Below are positions 52,600 through 60,650 of a stretch of DNA of 64,000 bases, one piece after another. Location: positions 74,188 through 138,187 of the forward strand of contig DASZMV010000005.1 in the NCBI GenBank assembly GCA_035551675.1. The letters run 5' to 3'. Position 1 is the stretch's first letter, and each line of letters opens with the position of its first letter. The position numbers and the translations under genes are program-made. The DNA is from JAFECT01 sp035551675 (GTDB lineage Bacteria > Pseudomonadota > Alphaproteobacteria > Caulobacterales > Caulobacteraceae). Below the pieces are notes generated by a model, which was given only the letters and a program-made list of their open reading frames with translations, was not told the origin of the DNA and searched no databases.

Positions 52600-53781
52600 C
52601 TAGCCGGCCGCGAGACGCAGCGGCGAAGACGCCGCCCGCAACGCGTGTTCCAGGTCGACCAGCAGGTCGTCGGGGTGTTCGAGACCGATGGAGAAGCGGA
52701 GCAGGCCGTCGCCGATGCCCGCGCGCACGCGCGCCTCGGGTGTCATGGACAGGTGCGTCATGGTCGCCGGATGGGCCACCAAGCTCTCCACCCCGCCGAG
52801 CGACTCCGCCAGGGTGAACAGCGACACGGCCTCGACGAAGCGCCGCACCGCCTCGATGCCGCCGGCCAGTTCCGCGCTCAGCATTGCGCCGAAGCCCGAC
52901 TGCTGGCGCTTGGCCAAGTCGTGGTTCGGGTGATCGACGAGACCCGGATAGTAGACCTTGGCGACGGCGGGGTGTGCGGCAAGAAATTCCGCCACCTTGG
53001 CCGCGCTCGCCTGCTGGCGTTCGACGCGCGCGAACAGGGTGCGCACGCCGCGCAGAGTCAGGTAGGCGTCGAAGGGCGAGCCGGTGATCCCGGTGCAGTT
53101 GGCCCACCAGGCCAGGGTCTGATGATCCTCGACGGTCTTCGCCACCACCGCGCCGCCGACCACGTCGGAGTGGCCGTTCAGATATTTGGTGGTCGAGTGG
53201 ATGACGAGGTCGGCGCCCAGAGCGATGGGCTTTTGCAGGGCGGGCGAGAGGAAGGTGTTGTCCACCGCGACCTTGGCGCCGACGCGCTGGGCGCGCGCGC
53301 AGATGTCGGCGATATCGACGAGGCGCATCAAGGGATTGCTCGGCGTCTCCACCAGCACCAGCGCGACGTCGCTGGTCAGCGCCCGGTCGAGCGCGACGGC
53401 GTCGCCCTGATCGACCCACAACAGCTTGAACGCGCCCTTGCGCGCGCGCGCTTCGAGCAGGCGATGAGTGCCGCCGTAACAGTCGTGCGGCGCGATCACG
53501 CTTTGGCCCGGCTCGACCAGGTTCAGCACGAGGTCGATAGCCGCCATGCCCGAGGACACCACCACCGCGCCGGCGCCGCCTTCGAGTTCGGCCAGGGCTT
53601 CGCCCAGCACGTCGCGCGTCGGATTGCCCGAGCGGCTGTAATCGTAGGCGCGCTTTCCGCCGAAACCGTCGAAGCTGTAGTTCGACGACAGGAACAAGGG
53701 CGGCATGACCGCGCCGTGGGTCGGATCCGCGTTGACACCGGTCGAGGCTGCAAGGGTTTCGTCGTGATAGGTGCGGGTCAT
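52600..53781 (-). CDS. metB: Cystathionine gamma-synthase
   Basis: 393 residues, very close to E. coli MetB in pattern. It joins cysteine and an O-acylated homoserine to cystathionine with PLP. Motifs: AVMPPLFLSSNYSFDGF, RSGNPTRDVLGEALAELEGG, APHDCYGGTHRL, VDNTFLSPALQKP, the PLP-Lys in HSTTKYLNGHSDVVGG, and SLFTLAESLGGVESL near the end. The ATG at 53781 lies 2 bp past the metX stop, so the two form an operon under the SAM riboswitch. Confidence 0.95.
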   Translation of the reverse strand: MTRTYHDETLAASTGVNADPTHGAVMPPLFLSSNYSFDGFGGKRAYDYSRSGNPTRDVLGEALAELEGGAGAVVVSSGMAAIDLVLNLVEPGQSVIAPHDCYGGTHRLLEARARKGAFKLLWVDQGDAVALDRALTSDVALVLVETPSNPLMRLVDIADICARAQRVGAKVAVDNTFLSPALQKPIALGADLVIHSTTKYLNGHSDVVGGAVVAKTVEDHQTLAWWANCTGITGSPFDAYLTLRGVRTLFARVERQQASAAKVAEFLAAHPAVAKVYYPGLVDHPNHDLAKRQQSGFGAMLSAELAGGIEAVRRFVEAVSLFTLAESLGGVESLVAHPATMTHLSMTPEARVRAGIGDGLLRFSIGLEHPDDLLVDLEHALRAASSPLRLAAG

Positions 53782-53783
53782 CG

Positions 53784-54776
53784 TCAGGCGTCCAGAAAAC
53801 TGCGGATCAGCGGGGTGAGGCGGTCCACGTCCTTGAGAAAGGCGTCGTGGCCGTAGTGCGAATCGATCTCGGCGAAGCGGCGAAGGTCCGGCAGACGCTC
53901 CGCGAGGTCGCGCATGTCGGAGACCGGCGTCAGGCGGTCGGTCAGCGAGGCGATCAGCGTCACCGGCGCCTCGACCGCTTCGGGCGTCACCGCATGGCGG
54001 TCGATGGAGGCGGACAGCGCGGCCCACCGCTTGGGCGTCATGGCGCCGGGGTAGGCGCGGCCGCGCGAAATCAAATAGCGGCAGACGTCGCTCAGCCCGT
54101 CGTCGTCGAGGGTGCGGCCGAACCGCGCCTCCAACTCGTCGGCGCCGCGATAGGTGGTCATGGCCAGTTCGCGGGCGAGCGCCAGACCTTCGGCCGGGCG
54201 CCCGGCTTCGGCGGCGAGGGCGGCGATGCGGCGCTGAATGCCGCGCCAGGCCATGCCCAGCACCGACGGACGGTGCGCGGCGGAGATCACGCACAGACGC
54301 TCGAGCCGTTCGGGCGCCAGCGCCGCATAGGCCAGACCGATCATGCCGCCATAGGAGGCGCCGGCGAAGGCGTAGGCGCGATCCTCTCCGATGGCGGTCA
54401 GGGCGTGGTCGAGCAGTCGCGCCTGGTCATTGGTGGTGATCGCGATCTCGGCGTCGGCCAGGGGCGCGAAATCGAAGGCGAGCACGCGCCAGCGGTCGAT
54501 GTCGATGGCGGCGCCGGGACCGACCAGGTCCTGCCACCAGCCCGAACCGTCCTGGGCGTAGGGAATTCGTCCGGCGGAAATGCCACCCGCCACGATCACC
54601 AGCGGCGCATCGGCCGGGCCGTAGAGGCGGGTGCGGAATTCGCGGTCCGGCAGCCGCTGGCCGTTTTCCAGGCGGAAATCGGACGGCACGGGGACGAACC
54701 AGTCCGCACCGTCGCGCGACGTGCGACATCGCGCCGAGGTGTTGGTCTGGATCAGTTGTTCAAGCGCGTGGCCCAC
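53784..54776 (-). CDS. metX: Homoserine O-acyltransferase (MetX type)
   Basis: 330 residues from the GTG at 54776, with AAGGAG 8 nt upstream; a start at 54863 would lie in riboswitch stem P1, so it is rejected. The alpha/beta-hydrolase fold has the nucleophile Ser in FAGASYGGMIGLAYA, the Asp in LIASLTDRLTPV and the His in DSHYGHDAFL. MetX uses acetyl- or succinyl-CoA to activate homoserine; MetB downstream favours succinyl, but sequence alone does not settle it. Regulated by the SAM-I riboswitch in its leader. Confidence 0.94.
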   Translation of the reverse strand: MGHALEQLIQTNTSARCRTSRDGADWFVPVPSDFRLENGQRLPDREFRTRLYGPADAPLVIVAGGISAGRIPYAQDGSGWWQDLVGPGAAIDIDRWRVLAFDFAPLADAEIAITTNDQARLLDHALTAIGEDRAYAFAGASYGGMIGLAYAALAPERLERLCVISAAHRPSVLGMAWRGIQRRIAALAAEAGRPAEGLALARELAMTTYRGADELEARFGRTLDDDGLSDVCRYLISRGRAYPGAMTPKRWAALSASIDRHAVTPEAVEAPVTLIASLTDRLTPVSDMRDLAERLPDLRRFAEIDSHYGHDAFLKDVDRLTPLIRSFLDA

Positions 54777-54786
54777 CGGCCTGTCT

Positions 54787-54827
54787 CCTTCGAACCCGCT
54801 CCTCGAAGAAAACTTGCGGGACGAAGG
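54787..54827 (-). promoter_or_regulatory. Expression platform: stem that can cover the metX RBS
   Basis: On the minus strand CCTTCG-T-CCCGC (54827-54816) can pair with GCGGG-TT-CGAAGG (54799-54787). That is 11 pairs with a small internal bulge. The second strand contains AAGG of the metX Shine-Dalgarno, so formation would block translation start. Confidence 0.75.
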
Positions 54828-54856
54828 TGGACGTGCGGACGATACCATCCGCTCTC

Positions 54857-54963
54857 CACTCATCTGTCGCGGACCGGGGTCCCCGCAGGAATTGGCACCT
54901 TGCGACGGATCGCAGGTTGCCCCGGCGTCAAAGGGCCTTTCCCTCAGCCGGTCTCGATGAGTG
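54857..54963 (-). ncRNA. SAM-I riboswitch aptamer upstream of metX
   Basis: Reading the minus strand, P1 pairs CACTCATC (54963-54956) with GATGAGTG (54864-54857). Conserved SAM-I elements follow in order: GAGACCGGCTGAGGGAAAGG, CCCTTTGA with the kink-turn, GCCGGGGCAACC, then P3 (TGCGA/TCGCA), AAGGTGCCAATTCC and TGCGGGG with P4. Order and spacing match the SAM-I (S-box) consensus closely. It should bind S-adenosylmethionine and switch off metX-metB. Confidence 0.94.
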
Positions 54964-54968
54964 CCCTC

Positions 54969-54996
54969 AAACTAGCGCCATGTTGCAGCGCGTCAA
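54969..54996 (-). promoter_or_regulatory. Sigma-70 promoter of metX
   Basis: Minus strand -35 TTGACG (54996-54991) and -10 TAGTTT (54974-54969) with a 16-bp spacer. The predicted start, about 6 nt past the -10, falls at 54963, the first base of the aptamer. Confidence 0.8.
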
Positions 54997-55078
54997 GGCC
55001 CGTCGGCTGGCGACCCCCCGCTTGCGGTCTCTCGCGGTTCCGCTAAGAAACCTAGCAATAGGATCTGGAGAGACCCCG

Positions 55079-55864
55079 ATGCGCACCCGCCTCGCCCTGG
55101 CCGCCACCGCCGCCCTCACCCTCGCCGCCGGCGCGGTCTGGGCCGCCCGCACTGCCGGGGCCGCCTCCTCCGCACCTGTCTATGTCTCCGCCGCGCTGGC
55201 CAATCCGAACCGGGGCGACGACCCCGGTCTCGACGCCAAGCGCAAGCCGCTGGAGGTGGTGAGCTTCACCGGCGTCAGGCCGGGCGCGAAGGTCGCCGAC
55301 CTGATCCCCGGTCACGGCTATTGGAGCATCATCTTCTCGGACGTCGTTGGGCCCAAGGGTCACGTCTATCTGGTCTGGCCGAAGGAATACGAGAGCGACG
55401 ACAAGCAGGACGTCGTCTCCACCGGCGAGTTGGTGAAGAAACCGGGCTTCGGCAACATGAGCGTGCTGCACGAAACCGCCGCGGCGTTCTCCGCGCCCGA
55501 GAAGCTCGACCTCGTGTTCACCGCCCAGAACTATCACGACTATCCCGATAAGTTCATGGGCCCGACCGATCCCATGCTCCTGAACCGCGCCGTCTATCGC
55601 GCGCTCAAGCCCGGCGGCGTCTTCATCGTCGTCGACCACGCGGCCCAGCCGGGCTCCGGCATGCGCGACACCGAAACGCTGCATCGCATCGACGGCGCGA
55701 TCGTGAAGAAGCAGGTCACGGCCGCCGGCTTCGAGTTCGTCGGCGAGAGCAACGCCCTGCGCAACCCCGCCGACGACCACAAACTGCTCGTCTTCAAGAA
55801 GGAGATTCGCGGCCACACCGACCAGTTCATCTACAAGTTCAGGAAGCCGCTGAAGGCGAAGTAG
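55079..55864 (+). CDS. Exported class I SAM-methyltransferase-like protein
   Basis: 261 residues. A Sec-type signal (MRTRLALAATAALTLAAGAV, then WAARTAGAA) precedes a Rossmann methyltransferase-like domain: VVSFTGVRPGAKVADLIPGHGYWSIIFSDVVGPKGHVY (SAM motif I), then LDLVFTAQNYHDY (II) and ALKPGGVFIVVDH (III). Homologues of this exported type are common in Caulobacterales and sphingomonads. A SAM enzyme in the periplasm is odd, so catalysis is doubtful. GGAGAG 8 nt upstream sets the start. It diverges from metX. Confidence 0.82.
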   Translation: MRTRLALAATAALTLAAGAVWAARTAGAASSAPVYVSAALANPNRGDDPGLDAKRKPLEVVSFTGVRPGAKVADLIPGHGYWSIIFSDVVGPKGHVYLVWPKEYESDDKQDVVSTGELVKKPGFGNMSVLHETAAAFSAPEKLDLVFTAQNYHDYPDKFMGPTDPMLLNRAVYRALKPGGVFIVVDHAAQPGSGMRDTETLHRIDGAIVKKQVTAAGFEFVGESNALRNPADDHKLLVFKKEIRGHTDQFIYKFRKPLKAK

Positions 55865-55946
55865 CCACGGGCGCACAATCGGGAAATTGGGCGGCTTCAC
55901 TTCGACGCGCTTGCGTCCAGGCCCGGGGGACTTAAAGCTGCCGCCC

Positions 55947-56567
55947 ATGGCCGAATCCGTCCGTTGCGCCTGGTCGACCTCCGAGCCGATCTATATCGCC
56001 TACCACGACGAGGAGTGGGGGGTTCCCGAGCGCGACAGTCGCGCGCTGTGGGAGAAGCTGGTGCTGGACGGGTTTCAGGCGGGGCTTTCCTGGATCACCA
56101 TCCTGAAAAAACGGGACGAGTTTCGCCGCGCCTTCCAGGATTTCGACCCGGAAAAGGTCGCGCGGTATGGCGCCAAGGACCGGGCGCGGCTGATGGCTAA
56201 CGCGGGGATCATCCGCTCCAACGCCAAGATCGACATGGCTATCCAAGGCGCGCAGCGGTTCCTCGACATGCAGGACGCGGGCGAGGACTTTTCCGACTGG
56301 CTGTGGGGCTATGTCGACCACAAGCCGATCCAGAACGGTTTCACCAAAACCACCCAGATCCCCGCCCAGACGCCGCTGTCGGTCGAGGTGTCGAAGGCGC
56401 TGAAGGCCAAGGGCTTCAAGTTCACGGGCCCGGTCATCGTCTATGCCTGGATGCAGGCGGTGGGCATGGTCAACGACCACCTGACCACCTGTTTCCGCCA
56501 CGACGACGTTTTGCGGATGGCGCAACAGAAGACCGCGCGGAAGACACCCGCAAGGAAGAAACGCTGA
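55947..56567 (+). CDS. tag: DNA-3-methyladenine glycosylase I
   Basis: 206 residues. It removes 3-methyladenine from DNA. Motifs: RCAWSTSEPIYIAYHDEEWGVP (zinc-binding Cys/His at both ends), LFEKLVLDGFQAGLSW-like as LWEKLVLDGFQAGLSWITILKKR with the catalytic Glu/Trp region, GFKFTGPVIVYAWMQAVGMVNDH and TTCFRH. The ATG at 55947 matches homologues. Its stop overlaps the rnhB ATG as TGATG, so the pair is coupled. Confidence 0.95.
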   Translation: MAESVRCAWSTSEPIYIAYHDEEWGVPERDSRALWEKLVLDGFQAGLSWITILKKRDEFRRAFQDFDPEKVARYGAKDRARLMANAGIIRSNAKIDMAIQGAQRFLDMQDAGEDFSDWLWGYVDHKPIQNGFTKTTQIPAQTPLSVEVSKALKAKGFKFTGPVIVYAWMQAVGMVNDHLTTCFRHDDVLRMAQQKTARKTPARKKR

Positions 56568-57211
56568 TGCCGACGCTGAAGCTCGAGCGCGGATGCGGGA
56601 TGACGCCGGTATGCGGCGTCGACGAAGCGGGTCGCGGTCCGTGGGCGGGACCGGTGTGCGCGGCGGCGGTGATCCTACCCGACAGCAAGGTGCCGCGCGG
56701 CATCCACGATTCGAAACTTCTCTCACCCGCTATGCGCGAAGAGATGGAAGTGAAGATCAAGGCGCGCGCCATCGCGTGGGCCGTCGCCTTCGCCAGCGTC
56801 GAAGAGATCGCCGAGCTGAACATCCTGCACGCCACCGGCCTCGCCATGCGGCGCGCGGTCGAACAGCTTTTGCCCCAGCCGGCGATGGCGCTGATAGACG
56901 GCAACTACGCCTTCGCCATGCCGTGCATCGTGAAGACGGTGGTCGGCGGCGACGCGATCAGCCTTTCGATCGGCGCGGCGTCGATCCTGGCCAAGACCGC
57001 GCGCGACCGCCTGATGGTCGAGATGGACGGGCTCTATCCCGGTTACGGCTTCGCCTCGCACAAGGGCTACCGCGCGCCGATCCATTGGCGGGCGCTGAAA
57101 GAACTCGGTCCCTCGCCTATTCACCGCATGGCGTGGAACCCGGTGAGGCTGGCGCTGCAGGGGGAACTGACCCTCGAAATTCCCGAAGAAATACCCGACG
57201 AGGTTGCCTGA
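56567..57211 (+). CDS. rnhB: Ribonuclease HII
   Basis: 214 residues. It cuts RNA in RNA-DNA hybrids, including single ribonucleotides. Family marks are VCGVDEAGRGPWAGPVCAAAVI (first acidic residues), GIHDSKLLSPAMRE, ALIDGNYAFAM, and SIGAASILAKTARDRLM. The final acidic residue is in DGLYPGYGFASHKGY. The C-terminus has an acidic tail (EIPEEIPDEVA) not needed for the fold. In Caulobacterales rnhB is close to ccrM, as here. Confidence 0.96.
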   Translation: MPTLKLERGCGMTPVCGVDEAGRGPWAGPVCAAAVILPDSKVPRGIHDSKLLSPAMREEMEVKIKARAIAWAVAFASVEEIAELNILHATGLAMRRAVEQLLPQPAMALIDGNYAFAMPCIVKTVVGGDAISLSIGAASILAKTARDRLMVEMDGLYPGYGFASHKGYRAPIHWRALKELGPSPIHRMAWNPVRLALQGELTLEIPEEIPDEVA

Positions 57212-57313
57212 GCCGTCGCACGGGAGCGACCACAATCGCGGCCAAGCTGCGGAACCTTGACCGTTGCAGCGTGTTTTCTGGCCAGGCGATCAACTCCCCT
57301 GAAAGGATAACCC

Positions 57314-57784
57314 ATGCGTCGACTTCTGATGGCGTGCATCGCGCTAGGCGCCTTGGCGCTCCCCTCCATGACCAACGCGGCCGAGAGCCGCGTGAAGGTC
57401 GGGACCCTGTCCTGCAACGAGGCGGGCGGCTGGGGTTTCATCGTGGGCTCGCACGAGATTCACTGCACCTTCGATAACGGCCACCACGTCGAGTATTACA
57501 GCGGCCATATCGCCAAGTTCGGCGCCGTCGCGGGCTATCAGAAGTCCGGCGTGCTGATCTGGGCGGTGCTGGCCCCGACCGATCACGTCAATCCGGGCGC
57601 GCTCAAGGGTCACTACGGCGGCCTCACCGCCGGCGCGTCGGTCGGCGTGGGCGGCGCCGCGAACGCCCTCATCGGCGGCAACAACCGCACCATCGTGCTG
57701 CAGCCGATCAGCGTGGAAGGCCTTTCGGGCATCAACCTCGCCGCCGGCATAGGCGAGCTCACGCTCCACCAGCGTCCCCGCTAA
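57314..57784 (+). CDS. DUF992 domain secreted protein
   Basis: 156 residues with a Sec signal peptide (MRRLLMACIALGALALPSMT, cleavage after TNA). The mature part fits DUF992: RVKVGTLSCNEAGGWGFIVGS, YYSGHIAKFGAVAGYQKSGVLIWAVLAP, GHYGGLTAGASVGVGGAANALIGG and ISLQ-like IVLQPISVEG. It is periplasmic, beta-rich and without known function. An AAAGGA RBS precedes its ATG. Confidence 0.9.
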   Translation: MRRLLMACIALGALALPSMTNAAESRVKVGTLSCNEAGGWGFIVGSHEIHCTFDNGHHVEYYSGHIAKFGAVAGYQKSGVLIWAVLAPTDHVNPGALKGHYGGLTAGASVGVGGAANALIGGNNRTIVLQPISVEGLSGINLAAGIGELTLHQRPR

Positions 57785-57809
57785 GTCCAATCGTTAACGT
57801 CGGAACGGC

Positions 57810-57840
57810 GCCGCCGTCCTCAACCGAGGCGGCGGCGTCT
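57810..57840 (+). terminator. Hairpin, likely terminator after the DUF992 gene
   Basis: GCCGCCG-T-CCTC (57810-57821), loop AACC, GAGG-CGGCGGC (57826-57836), 11 pairs with one bulge, then GTCTTC. A weak U tract makes it a moderate terminator. ccrM starts 88 bp on. Confidence 0.65.
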
Positions 57841-57927
57841 TCGCGTTGAGGTCTTCGCTCTCGGGGGGAAACTTAACGCCGTTTTCACCAAGCCGGGTCA
57901 CGGATGACGGTTCTCCGGGGCCGGGCC

Positions 57928-59001
57928 ATGATCGAGACGGATATCCTTCACACGGGCGACTGTATCGAGGTCCTCAAGACCCTGCCCGACCGTTCGGTCG
58001 ACCTGGTCTTCGCCGACCCTCCCTATAACCTTCAGCTCGGTGGCGACCTGCTGCGCCCCGACAACTCCAAGGTCGACGCGGTCGACGACGAGTGGGACCG
58101 GTTCGAGTCGTTCGCCGCCTACGACGCCTTCTGCAAGGCGTGGCTGACCGAATGCCGCCGCGTGCTGAAGGACGACGGCACGCTGTGGGTCATCGGCAGC
58201 TATCACAACATCTTCCGTCTCGGGACGGCGATCCAGGACCTGGGGTTCTGGGTGTTGAACGACGTGATCTGGCGCAAGACCAACCCGATGCCGAACTTCA
58301 AGGGCACGCGCTTCACCAACGCGCACGAGACCCTGATCTGGGCGGCCAAAGGGCGCGGCCAAAAGCGCTACACCTTCAACTACGACGCGCTGAAGGCCTT
58401 CAACGAAGACGTGCAGATGCGCAGCGACTGGACGCTGGCGCTGTGCACCGGCGACGAACGGCTGAAGGACGAGAACGGCCAGAAACTGCATCCGACGCAG
58501 AAGCCGGAAGGGCTGTTGCACCGCGTGCTTTTGTCCGCGTCGAAGCCGGGCGACGTGGTGCTCGATCCCTTCTTCGGCGCGGGGACGACCGGTGCGGCGG
58601 CAAAGCGGCTGGGGCGCCGTTGGATCGGTATCGAACGTGAAGAGACCTACGCGGTCGCGGCGTTGGCGCGCATCGCCAAGGTCACGCCCGCCTCGATCGA
58701 AGACCTGGCCGTCATGGGTTCGAAAAAGCACGAGCCGAAGATCCCGTTCGGCGCCGTGGTCGAAGCCGGCCTGCTGCGTCCGGGCGACCGGCTCTATAGC
58801 CCCAAGGGCGAGCACGAAGCGCGCGTCCGCGCCGACGGGTCGCTGGTGTTCGGCGAGTGGTCGGGCTCGATCCACAAGGTCGGCGCCCTGGCCCAGCAGG
58901 CGCCCGCCTGCAACGGCTGGACCTATTGGCACGTGAAGTCGGACCGCGGCCTCACCCCCATCGACAGCTTCCGCGCCAAGATGCGCGCGGAGATGAACTA
59001 G
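57928..59001 (+). CDS. ccrM: CcrM-type adenine DNA methyltransferase
   Basis: 357 residues (Caulobacter CcrM has 358). It methylates the adenine in GANTC hemimethylated by replication. Motifs: catalytic DPPYNLQLGGDLLRP at about 32, then NPMPNFKGTRFTNAHETLIWA, LHPTQKPEGLLHRVLL, DPFFGAGTTGAAAKRLGRRWIGIE (SAM-binding) and the CcrM-specific C-terminal domain, PFGAVVEAGLLRPGDRLYSPKGEHEA. The ATG at 57928 is preferred over 57904. A TTAAC at 57872 may be a CtrA half-site. Confidence 0.96.
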   Translation: MIETDILHTGDCIEVLKTLPDRSVDLVFADPPYNLQLGGDLLRPDNSKVDAVDDEWDRFESFAAYDAFCKAWLTECRRVLKDDGTLWVIGSYHNIFRLGTAIQDLGFWVLNDVIWRKTNPMPNFKGTRFTNAHETLIWAAKGRGQKRYTFNYDALKAFNEDVQMRSDWTLALCTGDERLKDENGQKLHPTQKPEGLLHRVLLSASKPGDVVLDPFFGAGTTGAAAKRLGRRWIGIEREETYAVAALARIAKVTPASIEDLAVMGSKKHEPKIPFGAVVEAGLLRPGDRLYSPKGEHEARVRADGSLVFGEWSGSIHKVGALAQQAPACNGWTYWHVKSDRGLTPIDSFRAKMRAEMN

Positions 59002-59060
59002 GCGGTTCGCTGCAACTTGCCTTGAGATCGCCGCAAGGTCGCGTCAAAAGCGTGGCCGTC

Positions 59061-59447
59061 ATGCTGCACGCCGCCATCGCCCTGATCCTGTTCGCGAGCC
59101 CGCTCGCCGCCCAATCGGCGGCGCACCCGGCGACGCGCCAGGACGCGGGAGCCGACATGCTGCTGTCGCCGTCCGAGGTGAAGGTGCAGACCCACAAGGC
59201 GCAAGCCGGCGACAAGGATGCGGCGGAACGGCTGTACGTCCACTACGACGCGGCCCATGCGCCGAAGCAGGCGCTGAAGTGGCGCCTGACGGCGGCGAAA
59301 CTCGGCGACTGCGCCGCCGCGGAAACGGTGCTCGACGACAAGACCGTCACCCCCGAAGCGCGCCAACTCGCCAAGGCGCAATTCACCCAGTGGGCCTGCA
59401 AACTCGGCGCCTCGACCAAATCCCCGCCGGTGCCGGTAATGTACTGA
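59061..59447 (+). CDS. Small secreted protein, Sel1/TPR-like helical
   Basis: 128 residues (a GTG 9 bp upstream is possible). Signal peptide MLHAAIALILFASPLAAQSA. The mature part is helical, with AQAGDKDAAERLYVHYDAAHAPKQALKWRLTAAKLGD, a pattern of one or two Sel1-like repeats, then a single C-terminal Cys (QWACKLG). No exact family recognised. It follows ccrM by 59 bp and ends before repeat element E. Confidence 0.7.
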   Translation: MLHAAIALILFASPLAAQSAAHPATRQDAGADMLLSPSEVKVQTHKAQAGDKDAAERLYVHYDAAHAPKQALKWRLTAAKLGDCAAAETVLDDKTVTPEARQLAKAQFTQWACKLGASTKSPPVPVMY

Positions 59448-59484
59448 CGGTTGGCGTCGCGCTTGTGGTTGCGCGCGGCGATGG

Positions 59485-59778
59485 GGAACACGAAGGACAC
59501 GAAGGAAGAGAAGAGAAGATCACGAAGAAGAAGCAGCGAATATGCTTCCGAGGTCGAGCCCGGCTCCGGCGTCTTCTTTATTGTCCACAAACCACACGAA
59601 CCACACGAACAGGTCGCGTTTCCAGCGCCTCTTTCGGCGCGAAGCGCCAATCATTGAATGCCGCGTCTGCGACGCGGCGGAGTCTAGATCGTTCGTGTGG
59701 TTCGTGTGGTTCGTGGACAAATTTTCTTTCTTCTTCGTGATCTTCTCTTCCTTCGTGTCCTTCGTGTTCCAAGTCTCC
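59485..59778. repeat. Nested inverted-repeat element, copy E (complete)
   Basis: The outer arms (59485-59532 and 59724-59770, extended to 59778) are near-perfect inverse copies with one 5-bp indel, made of ACACGAAGG units. The inner arms (59583-59610 and 59691-59718) match at 27 of 28 positions. The core has GGCGC-GAA-GCGCC (59636-59648) and CCGCGTC-TGC-GACGCGG (59661-59677). The second is the exact inverse complement of the hairpin in copy C, so the core is inserted in the other direction. The element fills most of a 362-bp convergent gap. Confidence 0.95.
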
Positions 59779-59809
59779 ACCGCCAAACACAAACGCCGCC
59801 GTCAGCGGC

Positions 59810-60172
59810 CTAGCGCGACGCCAGCACGAAGCTGTTGCCGTCCGGGTCTTTGAAGATGGCAAAGACGCCCCAGGGCTGTTTCTCGGGCGGCTTTTCGAAC
59901 TCGACGCCGCGTTCGGAGAACTGGCGGTAGGTCGCCTCGACGTCGTCGCAGGCGAAGGAGCCGTTATGGAAGGTGCCGACGCGGTCCTCGTGGCCCTCCG
60001 GCGTGAACAGCACCAGGCCGGTGGCCGAATTGGCGATGCCGAGCTCGATCCAGCGCTGAGCGCCCATCGGGCTGTCGGTCATCACGCGAAAGCCGACCTT
60101 TTCGGTCCAAAAGGCCAGGGCTTTCTCCTGGTCGCGGGTGGGGATCCCGACGAACTTGATGTGGGTGATCAT
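59810..60172 (-). CDS. VOC-family (glyoxalase-like) protein
   Basis: 120 residues from the ATG at 60172. The fold is vicinal-oxygen-chelate: ITHIKFVGIPTRDQEKALAFWTEKVGFRV, then RWIELGIA, GLVLFTPEGHED, and WGVFAIFKDPDGNSFVLASR with the metal-ligand pattern of the last strand. It probably binds a metal and a small substrate (antibiotic, glyoxalase or dioxygenase type), but no substrate can be read. It is divergent from the 60265 HTH gene. Confidence 0.9.
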   Translation of the reverse strand: MITHIKFVGIPTRDQEKALAFWTEKVGFRVMTDSPMGAQRWIELGIANSATGLVLFTPEGHEDRVGTFHNGSFACDDVEATYRQFSERGVEFEKPPEKQPWGVFAIFKDPDGNSFVLASR

Positions 60173-60264
60173 GGCGGGTTGGGTCCTTCGGTTGCGGGCG
60201 CAGGATTGCCGGAATGGCTTGGGCGACGACAAGCTGTGCAATGTCTGCTATAGTAACAATCACC

Positions 60265-60594
60265 ATGAAGACCCTGCCGCTCGACCCCTACATCCTCGAC
60301 GTCCTCATGCGCGACCTGGTGGGGCACGACCGCTCGACCTCGGCCTTCGTGGTCTATCTCTGGCTCTGGAGCCGCAGCCGGGGCCAGGGACGGGCGACGG
60401 TCGGCGCGAGCCTGCAGACCATCGCCACCGAGACCGGCCTGTCGAAATCCTCGGTGCAGAACGCGGTGCGACGCCTCACCTGGCGCCGCCTCATCGCGGG
60501 CCAGCGCGAGGGGCCGACCACCGCTCCGATCTATGAGGTGCGCGAGCCGTGGCGGCGTCCCGCCGAGGCGGATGCGCTGGGCTTCACCGGATAG
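60265..60594 (+). CDS. Helix-turn-helix domain protein
   Basis: 109 residues. MKTLPLDPYILDVLMRDLVGHDRSTSAFVVYLWLW opens the protein, and the winged-helix part is SLQTIATETGLSKSSVQNAVRRLTWRRLIAGQR (a GntR/MarR-like recognition helix). No sensing domain. A TATAGT -10-like box lies at about 60249. It may act on the divergent VOC gene or on itself; no target is seen. Confidence 0.82.
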   Translation: MKTLPLDPYILDVLMRDLVGHDRSTSAFVVYLWLWSRSRGQGRATVGASLQTIATETGLSKSSVQNAVRRLTWRRLIAGQREGPTTAPIYEVREPWRRPAEADALGFTG

Positions 60595-60650
60595 CTCGCC
60601 TCATCGCCGGTTTCGTGGTGATGTTCTCGCACAGTGTTGGGAGGCTTGGC

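Noticed and set aside
54777..54863. An earlier metX start at 54863
   Set aside because: That codon lies in riboswitch stem P1. The GTG at 54776 has a good ribosome binding site and fits the family length.
59542..59853. Small proteins made of NHTNHTN or VWFVWFV repeats (also in other element copies)
   Set aside because: They are translations of repeat arms in different frames. They lack codon bias and conserved domains, so they are non-coding.
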